In this document: piece by piece, positions 7,642 to 14,404 of the stretch
How positions within the stretch are numbered: position 1 is the first letter of the stretch
Layout: every line of letters begins with the position of its first letter
Assembly: GCA_031279295.1 (NCBI GenBank)
Contig: JAITIT010000002.1
Location: forward strand, 1-16,844
DNA: 16,844 nucleotides
Source of the DNA: Holosporales bacterium
Lineage (GTDB): Bacteria; Pseudomonadota; Alphaproteobacteria; RUG11792
Direction: 5' to 3'
Position numbers and translations under genes: made by a program
Notes under the pieces: generated by a model
What the model saw: only the letters and a program-made list of their open reading frames with translations
Database searches by the model: none
What the model was told of the DNA's origin: nothing

Positions 7642-8910
7642 ATGACTACCACTGATGGCCGTAATGGAGCCGCTCTTCTAACTCTCATTGTTTGTTGGGC
7701 TTTCTATCTGTATGTGTGTGTCATTAGGATGGAGCCCAGTGTTCTTAACAACAGCATCATGGGAGAATTTGAGATCACCGCATCGACGTTTGGTACGATT
7801 GTATCAATAGCATATTTGCCGTATGTCATCATGCAGATTCCATGCGGTGTGATCCTTGATAAGATAGGAGCAAAGACTGTTGTGATAGCCAGCAATGCCC
7901 TACTTGCACTGGGAGCATTCATATTCGGTACCTCTGATTCTGTCATTCAACTCAAGATCGGGCGTCTGATCATAGGGTTCGCATCATCAGCAGGATTCAT
8001 ATCGTGTGGGAAAGTAGTGACTGACATGTTCCCTCCATCAAAGCACTCGCTGCTAATCGGTGTAGGAATGTTCCTGGGGTGCATAGGAGGAATTGCTGGA
8101 ACTGCTCCAACTGCTTGTTTGATTAATGTGATTGGGTGGCGTTATACAACCTTCGCTCTGGCAGTATTCGGTATCATCGTGTCATTAATTGCAATGCGCT
8201 TCATGGATGGACTCGATAACAAAAGCAAGATTGATGCCGTGAATACCACAAGTCAGTGTAGTATCATAGATGGTCTGAAGCTGCTGATGAAAAATTCACA
8301 GGCTTGGATACTGGGACTTTACGGAGCCTTGGCGTACCTCCCTCTAGGCGCTCTTGCGGAGGTATGGGTTGTTCCCTTTATGGAACGAAGGTTCTCCATC
8401 TCTACTGAGCATGCGGCAATAGCCTCGATACTGATACTAATCGGATACGGGCTTGGTGCGATCGTCGCAGCTAAGGTTGCAGATGTGCTCAACAGCGGTA
8501 AGAAGACGGTAGCACTTTTCAGCGCCGCTACAGTGCTCCTGTTTTGGATAGCGCTGAACAACGACTCCATCGGGTTTGTCACGTGCTTAGCATTGCTGTT
8601 TGCAGGAGGCCTCGGCGCTGGGACCAACACCATAGCATTCGCAATGATATACAGGTGCGTTCCCGAAGGCTTTGGTGGTACATCAGCTGGGTTCATGAAT
8701 TCTGTGGTAATGTTGAGTGTGCCAATCTTTCAGACCCTATTGGGGATGTTGCTGGACTTTTTCAGGAATGGAACTGTTGATAATAACGGTGCTCCAGTGT
8801 ACACAGTCGACACCTTCCGTGGGGCCTTTCTTTTTTTCATCGCTGCGCTGGTCATCGCGTTCGTGTCAACGCTGTTCATCAAAGAATCAGCAGAAGTAAA
8901 TCGAAAATAG
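7642..8910 (+). CDS. Major facilitator superfamily transporter
   Basis: Secondary transporter of the inner membrane, 422 residues with about 12 hydrophobic segments in two halves. MFS motif A is visible between segments 2 and 3 (GVILDKIGAK, near residues 68-77), and the first half shows IGRLIIGFASSAGFI. It resembles the MFS proteins common in Legionella, Coxiella and intracellular alphaproteobacteria (YLYVCVIRMEPSVL and LPYVIMQIPCGV are typical). The substrate is unknown; organic acids, sugar phosphates or amino acids are all carried by relatives. I chose ATG 7642 over the in-frame TTG at 7615, because the TTG lacks a ribosome binding site and may lie upstream of the transcript start. No strong Shine-Dalgarno precedes the ATG either. 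rsmE follows after two bases, so both are probably on one transcript. Confidence 0.85.
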   Translation: MTTTDGRNGAALLTLIVCWAFYLYVCVIRMEPSVLNNSIMGEFEITASTFGTIVSIAYLPYVIMQIPCGVILDKIGAKTVVIASNALLALGAFIFGTSDSVIQLKIGRLIIGFASSAGFISCGKVVTDMFPPSKHSLLIGVGMFLGCIGGIAGTAPTACLINVIGWRYTTFALAVFGIIVSLIAMRFMDGLDNKSKIDAVNTTSQCSIIDGLKLLMKNSQAWILGLYGALAYLPLGALAEVWVVPFMERRFSISTEHAAIASILILIGYGLGAIVAAKVADVLNSGKKTVALFSAATVLLFWIALNNDSIGFVTCLALLFAGGLGAGTNTIAFAMIYRCVPEGFGGTSAGFMNSVVMLSVPIFQTLLGMLLDFFRNGTVDNNGAPVYTVDTFRGAFLFFIAALVIAFVSTLFIKESAEVNRK

Positions 8911-8912
8911 AT

Positions 8913-9638
8913 TTGGCAAGACACGTTCCAAGGGTATATTCAGAAACACTGTGCTCTGGTGAGTTCGAGCTCACTAGGGCCTGTGCTCACCACCTGGTAT
9001 CTGTTCTCAGGATGATGCAGGGACGTGAGTTCATTGCGTTCAATGAGATTGATGGTGAGTGGATGTGCTCAATCGAGTCAGTCACAAAGCTTGGAGTTAT
9101 AGCAAAGAGACACACATTTATCAGGAAACTGGAAGGATCAGTCAGACGGCTCGCTGTAGCATCCTGCATAGTGAAGCCAGACGTCATGCGCATGATTGTA
9201 GTGAAGGGTACAGAGCTTGGAGCCACAGACTTCTTCCCGTTGGTAAGTACATACACAAGCGGTAACACACCCAACGTGGAGAAGCTATCCGCTATCGCAG
9301 TAGGAGCTTCAGAACAGTCGGAGAGACTTGATATTCCCAAGGTACATGAGCCTCAGAGTTTGGTTGAGTTCATCGAGAAACCACCTGAGGGGTTCACGTT
9401 GATATCGGCAATTGAGAGAACTAGCGGCAGTGCAAATGCGATCTCCGTAATGGATGCCGATCTCAGTGGAGATTGCTGCTTTATAGTAGGACCAGAGGGA
9501 GGATTCTCAGAGGTAGAGAAAGCACTGCTGCTCTCCAAAACAACGGCCGTCACATTATCAAACAATATACTGAGATCCGAGACCGCAATCGTCGCATGCC
9601 TCGCTGTCTTCAATGCGAAGAACGTGGCTACGTTCTAA
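8913..9638 (+). CDS. rsmE: 16S rRNA (uracil(1498)-N3)-methyltransferase RsmE
   Basis: SPOUT-fold methyltransferase that methylates U1498 of 16S rRNA using S-adenosylmethionine; 241 residues, normal for the family. The N-terminal PUA-like domain covers about 1-72 (HHLVSVLRM near 26-34). The SPOUT domain shows KGTELGATDFFPL (98-110), ASEQSERLDIP (132-142), the cofactor-binding GPEGGFSEVE (193-202) and the knot motif LSNNILRSETA (215-225). The start is TTG at 8913, two bases after the MFS stop; the first in-frame ATG lies 33 codons later and would destroy the PUA-like domain, so TTG is accepted. Its stop overlaps that of the opposing DMT transporter gene by 4 bases. Confidence 0.92.
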   Translation: MARHVPRVYSETLCSGEFELTRACAHHLVSVLRMMQGREFIAFNEIDGEWMCSIESVTKLGVIAKRHTFIRKLEGSVRRLAVASCIVKPDVMRMIVVKGTELGATDFFPLVSTYTSGNTPNVEKLSAIAVGASEQSERLDIPKVHEPQSLVEFIEKPPEGFTLISAIERTSGSANAISVMDADLSGDCCFIVGPEGGFSEVEKALLLSKTTAVTLSNNILRSETAIVACLAVFNAKNVATF

Positions 9639-10504
9639 GTCTGCGGAGAGGTATGCGATGCTAGTGCTGATCCTGCAATGATTAGTAGTGCGCCTATGAT
9701 TGATACTGTCTCCGGAATCTGCCCAAAAAATACCAATCCACATAGCACGGCAAATGGTAGCTCTACGTACCTGATCGGGCTTATTACAGAAGCCGTGGTA
9801 GCCCTGTACGCTAGGAAAATAAACAGCTGGATTACATTGGCTCCTACTCCAAGAAGTACGATTAACCAAAGCTCCCATATGTTTGGCATCACCCAGCAGG
9901 ACGGTACAAACACTCCAGACAAAACAGTAGTGTACAGTCCGAAGTAGAACAGCATAGTCAAAGTATGTTCCTTGGCGTCAATCATGCGCTTAATCATAAT
10001 GTTCATGACTGCGAACAACAATGCCGCGAATGCTGGAATTACTGCCATTACATTGATGTTATCTGCCTTCGGTCTACACATGACAAGGAGGCCTACAAAA
10101 CCTACAAGTGTGGCAACGATCGAGTGTGGTTTGATTTTCTCTCTGAGTAACATGGCTGACAACGGCAGCATAAACAATGCTTCAGAAAATAGGATCGTGG
10201 TGTTTTCTGCGAGTGGCATTACGTTTACGCTGACGCAGCATAGTCCGAGTGCCACAGCTCCAAGTATCCCACGCATGATATGTTGCAAGTGAATCTTGGA
10301 TCTAAAAAGATTCTGCCTTACACACAGCATCGGGGGCAACACGACTATCAATGAAAACAGGAACCTAAAGAAGGCAATTTCAATCCATGGGATGCGTGTT
10401 CCGAGAAGCTTCATTACGACGTCATTGAGCGTTCCAGTGAGGTATATCAATGTTGTCCAAAAGATCCCCTGCTTCGTCCCACTACTCAAGAACCAACCGT
10501 ACAT
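9635..10504 (-). CDS. DMT/EamA-family transporter, related to rickettsial SAM uptake carriers
   Basis: Inner-membrane carrier of the drug/metabolite transporter superfamily, 289 residues with about 10 hydrophobic segments and the internal EamA duplication. It resembles the Rickettsia S-adenosylmethionine transporter and its relatives: LNDVVMKLLGTRIPWIEIAF and FFRFLFS in the first quarter, then PLAENTTILFSEALFMLPL and LREKIKPHSIVATLVGF. SAM import would suit a host-dependent cell and would feed the methyltransferases encoded nearby, but the substrate is inferred only from resemblance. I start it at ATG 10504, 16 bases after the fabF stop; an in-frame TTG at 10567 would add 21 polar residues and overlap fabF by 47 bases. 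It is the last gene of the acpP-fabF unit. Confidence 0.8.
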   Translation of the reverse strand: MYGWFLSSGTKQGIFWTTLIYLTGTLNDVVMKLLGTRIPWIEIAFFRFLFSLIVVLPPMLCVRQNLFRSKIHLQHIMRGILGAVALGLCCVSVNVMPLAENTTILFSEALFMLPLSAMLLREKIKPHSIVATLVGFVGLLVMCRPKADNINVMAVIPAFAALLFAVMNIMIKRMIDAKEHTLTMLFYFGLYTTVLSGVFVPSCWVMPNIWELWLIVLLGVGANVIQLFIFLAYRATTASVISPIRYVELPFAVLCGLVFFGQIPETVSIIGALLIIAGSALASHTSPQT

Positions 10505-10520
10505 ATGGAAACTATCTTGA

Positions 10521-11774
10521 CTAGATGCGCCTGAAGATGAGAGTGCCGTTTGTTCCCCCAAACCCAAACGAGTTGCTCATCACACATTGTAACTTCCTCT
10601 CCTGAGGGATGAGCGGTGTTAAGTTTAAATCACACCCTTCATCTGGAGCCTCGAGGTTCAAAGTTGCCGGGACTACACCGTCCCTCATCGCGAAGAGACA
10701 TATGAGCGCTTCTACTGCGCCAGCCGCCCCCAGCAAGTGCCCCATATGAGACTTGGTGGAAGATACATTGATGCCGTTCGCTCTATACCCAAACACATTC
10801 TTGATTGCTTTAATTTCGGCAACGTCACCGTGTGGAGTAGATGTCCCATGTGCATTGATATAGTCGATTTCCTCTAGGCCAACACATGCATCATCAATTG
10901 CATTCTGCATCGATAGAGCAGCTCCAGATGCATCAGGTAGTGGAGCGGTTATGTGGTAAGCATCACACGATGCGCCATATCCGATTATCTCTCCATATAT
11001 CTTGCACCCTCTCTGCTTTGCTGAGTCTAAGGTTTCTAGGATGAGAACACCGGCCCCCTCACCTACCACGAATCCATCTCTGCTTCTGTCCCACGGTCGC
11101 GATGCTTTTTCTGGCTGATCATTAAAGCCAGTCGATAGTGCTCTGGCAGCTGCAAATCCAGATACCCCGAGCCTGCACACAGCATGCTCCGCTCCTCCGG
11201 TTACGGCGTAGTCAATGTACCCATCCCGGATTAATCTGAACGCTTCACCGATGCTGTGTGTGCCGGATGTACAAGCCGATACGATTCCGTAGTTCGGGCC
11301 GCGGATGTTGTGACGCATCGCAACATGTCCTGACGCTAAGTTAATTAGCACTGACGGTATGAAGAACGGGCTGACGCGACGCGCCCCATTCATAACAAGG
11401 TTAACTGACGTCTCGTAGAGTCCAGATACACCACCTATACCGGCTCCTATAATAACCGCAGTTCGAGCCTTTTGGTTGTCGGAAATACTGTCTAAGCCCG
11501 CATCACTAATAGCCTGGTCTGCTGCAGCTATCGCGTAAACTATGAACTTGTCAACCTTCCGCTGTTCTGAAGGAGCCATGTATGCATCCGGGTCGAAACC
11601 TTCCTCACCACCAACTACGGTGCCAGCGATCTTTACTGAGAGATCATCGGTGTTGAAGCTATCTATGATCCTTACCCCGCTCTGCCCATCCAGTATACCA
11701 ACCCACGTTAATCTCATGTTCGGTCCGAGCGGCGTTACTGCACCTACCCCAGTGACGACAACTCGCCTTTTCAA
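10521..11774 (-). CDS. fabF: 3-oxoacyl-[acyl-carrier-protein] synthase II (KAS II)
   Basis: Condensing enzyme of type II fatty-acid synthesis. It joins malonyl-ACP to acyl-ACP, extending the chain by two carbons in the cytoplasm. The 417-residue length is normal. The catalytic triad is complete: C168 in SACTSGTHS, H309 in NAHGTSTPHGD and H346 in SSTKSHMGHLLGAAGAVE, with the supporting lysine K341. The C-terminal NSFGFGGTNG motif (401-410) has a final Gly where Ala is common. The segment MAPSEQRKVDKFIVYA (66-81) is typical of alphaproteobacterial FabF. The start ATG lies 8 bases after the acpP stop, the classic acpP-fabF order, although here the next gene is a transporter. Confidence 0.96.
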   Translation of the reverse strand: MKRRVVVTGVGAVTPLGPNMRLTWVGILDGQSGVRIIDSFNTDDLSVKIAGTVVGGEEGFDPDAYMAPSEQRKVDKFIVYAIAAADQAISDAGLDSISDNQKARTAVIIGAGIGGVSGLYETSVNLVMNGARRVSPFFIPSVLINLASGHVAMRHNIRGPNYGIVSACTSGTHSIGEAFRLIRDGYIDYAVTGGAEHAVCRLGVSGFAAARALSTGFNDQPEKASRPWDRSRDGFVVGEGAGVLILETLDSAKQRGCKIYGEIIGYGASCDAYHITAPLPDASGAALSMQNAIDDACVGLEEIDYINAHGTSTPHGDVAEIKAIKNVFGYRANGINVSSTKSHMGHLLGAAGAVEALICLFAMRDGVVPATLNLEAPDEGCDLNLTPLIPQERKLQCVMSNSFGFGGTNGTLIFRRI

Positions 11775-11782
11775 GGTGGCTC

Positions 11783-12019
11783 CTAGTTCTTCTTAACCGA
11801 GTCTAGGTACTTCACTGCATCAGACATCGTAACTATCTTCTCTGCTGCATCCTCCGGAATTTCACAATCGAACTCTTTCTCGAGTTCCATGATCAGCTCG
11901 GCTTGCTCTAGGCTGTCCATTCCAAGGTCATCTTTAAAGCTCGCGGTTTCAGTCACCTTGCCCACGTCAACCTTGAGACTGTTAACCATAATCCCCTTCA
12001 CCTTATCAAACGTACTCAT
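11783..12019 (-). CDS. acpP: Acyl carrier protein
   Basis: Small acidic carrier that holds growing acyl chains on a 4'-phosphopantetheine arm. The 78-residue length is standard, and the attachment serine is S36 in the DLGMDSLEQ context. Helix II reads EQAELIMELEKEF where most proteobacterial ACPs have DTVELVMALEEEF, so the partner-recognition helix is somewhat diverged but still acidic. The start is ATG 12019, with GGTG about 8 bases upstream. A well-formed promoter lies at 12068-12097. It is the first gene of the unit with fabF and the DMT transporter. Confidence 0.95.
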   Translation of the reverse strand: MSTFDKVKGIMVNSLKVDVGKVTETASFKDDLGMDSLEQAELIMELEKEFDCEIPEDAAEKIVTMSDAVKYLDSVKKN

Positions 12020-12067
12020 CAGGTTTCACCAATCCAAAAAATCGCATGTACGCTCCAATGCCTGCTG

Positions 12068-12097
12068 ATTCTACCAGACGCAAAATGATCAGGTCAA
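12068..12097 (-). promoter_or_regulatory. Sigma70-type promoter for acpP-fabF
   Basis: On the minus strand, -35 TTGACC (12097-12092), an 18-base spacer and -10 TAGAAT (12073-12068). The expected start near 12061 leaves a leader of about 42 bases before ATG 12019. The rest of the 266-base gap up to 12285 holds a CtrA-like repeat (12220-12235) and no gene that I can support. Confidence 0.6.
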
Positions 12098-12219
12098 ACG
12101 TTTTGCCGTGGGGGAATGTACAAAAATTCACCAATGAGCACCTTATCGGCAACCATATGAAATCTGGCCTAGAGCTCCTTAGTCAGCATAAGTCTGGTAT
12201 TCACAAAAATTGTAAAACT

Positions 12220-12235
12220 GTAACTATTTCTTTAC
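12220..12235 (+). promoter_or_regulatory. Degenerate CtrA-like site (GTAA-N7-TTTAC)
   Basis: GTAACTATTTCTTTAC matches 14 of 16 bases of the element at 7490-7505 and fits TTAA-N7-TTAAC with two mismatches. It lies 50 bases before the start codon at 12286, in the orientation of the accessory genes. I could not find a clear -35/-10 pair here, so an activator-dependent promoter is possible. Confidence 0.25.
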
Positions 12236-12285
12236 TTTTCCCATGTAGGATTAACCTTGATAAACAACGGATCTAGGTAAAAGAC

Positions 12286-12840
12286 ATGCTAGTATCGATG
12301 GCCATGCTCTTGCTGTGTAACTATGCAACTCCATCCGGAGAATATGAGAACCCTCCGGCGGAGGCAAGCTCAGACACGAGTGAAACAGATGAGAGAGATG
12401 ATGATGAGGAAGCGTGGCTGAAGGCAAGTGCACCCCAGGACACACAGGGAGCTAGAGCATTGACAATAGCCAGCATTCAGCCGGAACCTACCACTGCGGA
12501 CGACACGCAAAGCAAAAAGGAGAAATGCAACCCGAAATGCAAGAAGAAGGATGGAGGGAAGAAGAGTGGAGACGGTAAGCCGAGAAGCGAGAAGATGAAC
12601 GAAGGAGGAAGAGACGGTAAAACAGAGAATGAGACCGACATACCAGAACCAGAGACCAGCACACCGAAACCAGGGCCTGTCGACACACAAGGAAACAGCG
12701 GAAGCAAGAAGGAAACCAAGGAAGTCCGATACGTAGAGACGGGACAAAAGGCAGCCACACAGGAGAGGCTGATGAGGCTAGCCCTCAGCATAGCCGCCGA
12801 TCGAAACCCAATGGCCAGCGACATAACGCTGGTGGGGTAA
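12286..12840 (+). CDS. Hypothetical hydrophilic low-complexity protein, possibly exported
   Basis: Not recognised. The 184-residue product begins with a short hydrophobic stretch (residues 1-11, ending LLLC) that has no positive charge, so it is a poor signal peptide. C11 could be a lipidation site, but the residues before it fit a lipobox badly. Residues 15-150 are strongly polar, rich in E, D, K, T, S, P and G, and probably disordered; a lysine/cysteine cluster (KCNPKCKKK region) lies near residue 85. The last 35 residues look more ordered and helical. There is no phenylalanine or histidine. The frame is closed by TAG four codons upstream of ATG 12286, and TAGG precedes the start. The ATPase gene starts 4 bases after its stop, so both are probably translated from one transcript. 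The plus strand is poor in T here. Confidence 0.6.
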   Translation: MLVSMAMLLLCNYATPSGEYENPPAEASSDTSETDERDDDEEAWLKASAPQDTQGARALTIASIQPEPTTADDTQSKKEKCNPKCKKKDGGKKSGDGKPRSEKMNEGGRDGKTENETDIPEPETSTPKPGPVDTQGNSGSKKETKEVRYVETGQKAATQERLMRLALSIAADRNPMASDITLVG

Positions 12841-12844
12841 CTCT

Positions 12845-14329
12845 ATGACGTCGTTCATGCAGCTTCCCACGACCAGGGAAGCCGCCAGCGGCGCCAAGCA
12901 CAAAACAGAAGTCGAAGCAAGTAACGACAATTACCCTCATCACAATGACAGCCGAGCTGACGTAGGCCCATACGACTGCGAGGAGATAGCTCAAGCGACG
13001 GCGATACGATACGGTCTAGAGTACTCAACTCTCGACGAGTTTCAACAACTCGACGGTATCGATTACGAGGGCATGAGCAACCTACCTGCTATTCCAACCT
13101 TTGTGAGCAGTGAGGCGATCCACGTAGCAATCTCAGATCCAGGTGACCTCATGACGAAGGATCAGATGGTACGCCATATGTCTAGCTGCGGTATGGCGAG
13201 AGGATTACCATACGCATATAGCGTCGCCTCCATCCCTGCCATAAGAAGGAAGTACGACGAAATTACTGGCCGAAAGGTAAACTTATTCGAGAAGGCAGTT
13301 GCAGAGGCGCTGAGCGAGTCGGCGTCAGACATACACATTACCCCATTCCGAGAGACATTCCGAATAATGTTCAGGATCAATGGGATATTAGTACATCGTT
13401 ACACTTCTCGCATCAAAGAATTTCAACAGCTAGCAATCTCGCTGAAGGTGAAGGCTAGGTTAGACATAGCTGAAACCAGGAGACCGCAGTCAGGCCACTT
13501 TCAGAGAGGTAAAATTGACTTCAGAATTTCTACACATCCAACAATGTACGGCGAAAACATTGTCATAAGAATTCTGAATAAGGACAAAAGTTTGATATCA
13601 ATAGAAGGCATAGGATTCTCGCCTGAGCAGATCGACTATCTCAAATCCGTAACGTCATACCAATGCGGAATGGTAATATTCTGCGGCCCCACTGGCTCCG
13701 GCAAAACGACCTCAATCTATTCACTGCTAGAGACAATGAATAAGAAAGCACGAAACATAATAACGCTCGAAGATCCCATAGAGTACAGGATACAAAACGT
13801 AAGACAGACGGAGATAATCAGAGGCGTGATAGAGGTTTCGGATGGGGTTAGATCGATACTACGCCAGGATCCAGATGTAATTCTGATAGGCGAGATACGG
13901 GACGAAGAAACTGCAAAGATGGCGGTTAGGGCGTCAACGACTGGACACCTCGTCCTAACAACAATTCATGCGAACGATAGCTTTGGAGTAATCTCTAGAT
14001 TAAGGGAATTCAATATCTCCAACTCGCTAATTGCAGATAATATCATTGCTATTGTAGCACAGAGGCTTATAAAGAGGCGTTATGAACCAGGTAGGACAAT
14101 TGTCTCCGAGATCTTAAAAATCAGCAGGAAGATAAGTGACCTAATCTATGACAACGCCAGCATGCGAGAGCTCAGAGACTACGCAGCAGGGAGCGAGAAA
14201 TTCAGATCTATGCGAAATGATTGCATCGACAAGATTAGAAATGGATTAATAGATGAAGAATACGCCGCTAGTATTCTTTGGCATGGAAGCAGTTGTATGT
14301 CCCCGGAATGTGAGGATGTGAATCGGTAA
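12845..14329 (+). CDS. GspE/PilB-type secretion or type IV pilus assembly ATPase lacking the zinc module
   Basis: Cytoplasmic hexameric ATPase of the type II secretion/type IV pilus family, 494 residues. Residues 1-45 are polar and variable. An N-terminal GspE-like domain covers about 45-140 and the N2 region 145-245 (SASDIHITP at 159-167). The ATPase core is complete: Walker A GPTGSGKTT (281-289), Asp box ITLEDPIEY (306-314), Walker B region DPDVILIGEIRDEET (342-356) and His box TTGHLVLTTIHAND (365-378). After QRLIKR (406-411) the usual tetracysteine zinc-binding subdomain is missing and the chain goes straight to EPGRTIVSEIL; most GspE/PilB proteins have it, though some lack it. GGGG-like bases lie 7 nt before ATG 12845. 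No secretin, pilin, GspF or GspL partner is in the window, so the export machine served is unknown. Confidence 0.88.
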   Translation: MTSFMQLPTTREAASGAKHKTEVEASNDNYPHHNDSRADVGPYDCEEIAQATAIRYGLEYSTLDEFQQLDGIDYEGMSNLPAIPTFVSSEAIHVAISDPGDLMTKDQMVRHMSSCGMARGLPYAYSVASIPAIRRKYDEITGRKVNLFEKAVAEALSESASDIHITPFRETFRIMFRINGILVHRYTSRIKEFQQLAISLKVKARLDIAETRRPQSGHFQRGKIDFRISTHPTMYGENIVIRILNKDKSLISIEGIGFSPEQIDYLKSVTSYQCGMVIFCGPTGSGKTTSIYSLLETMNKKARNIITLEDPIEYRIQNVRQTEIIRGVIEVSDGVRSILRQDPDVILIGEIRDEETAKMAVRASTTGHLVLTTIHANDSFGVISRLREFNISNSLIADNIIAIVAQRLIKRRYEPGRTIVSEILKISRKISDLIYDNASMRELRDYAAGSEKFRSMRNDCIDKIRNGLIDEEYAASILWHGSSCMSPECEDVNR

Positions 14330-14359
14330 GAAAAGCCCCTGAGGAGAGATTCCCATATA

Positions 14360-14404
14360 CATATGCTTATAATTCTGTTACTCTCTAGAGAAGACAAGCA
14401 TATG
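14360..14404 (+). repeat. 9-bp inverted repeat around the promoter and start codon of the large exported protein
   Basis: Perfect arms CATATGCTT (14360-14368) and AAGCATATG (14396-14404) are separated by 27 bases. The right arm contains the ATG of the next gene; the left arm touches the -10 element. A second perfect palindrome, TCTCTAGAGA (14382-14391), sits in the loop and covers part of the purine stretch likely to act as ribosome binding site. Confidence 0.7.
14368..14373 (+). promoter_or_regulatory. Consensus -10 element TATAAT for the large exported-protein gene
   Basis: A perfect TATAAT preceded by TG at 14364-14365. No good -35 hexamer is seen about 17 bases upstream. Transcription would start near 14380, leaving a leader of about 22 bases before ATG 14402. 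This would let the gene be expressed separately from the ATPase gene that ends at 14329. Confidence 0.5.

Noticed and set aside
7595..7645. 16-residue leader peptide frame whose stop overlaps the MFS ATG (ATGA)
   Set aside because: It has no ribosome binding site, and the best nearby promoter (7582-7611) would start transcription after its ATG. It stays possible only if the 7501-7530 promoter is used.
10505..10567. TTG-initiated N-terminal extension of the DMT transporter overlapping fabF by 47 bases
   Set aside because: The added 21 residues are polar and lie before the first hydrophobic segment. The ATG at 10504 gives a normal-length protein just after the fabF stop.
12370..12824. Several 90-125 codon minus-strand frames opposite the small hydrophilic gene
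   Set aside because: They share the cause above and overlap each other in different frames. Their hydrophobic, Cys- and Phe-rich sequences mirror the K/E/G codons of the plus strand.
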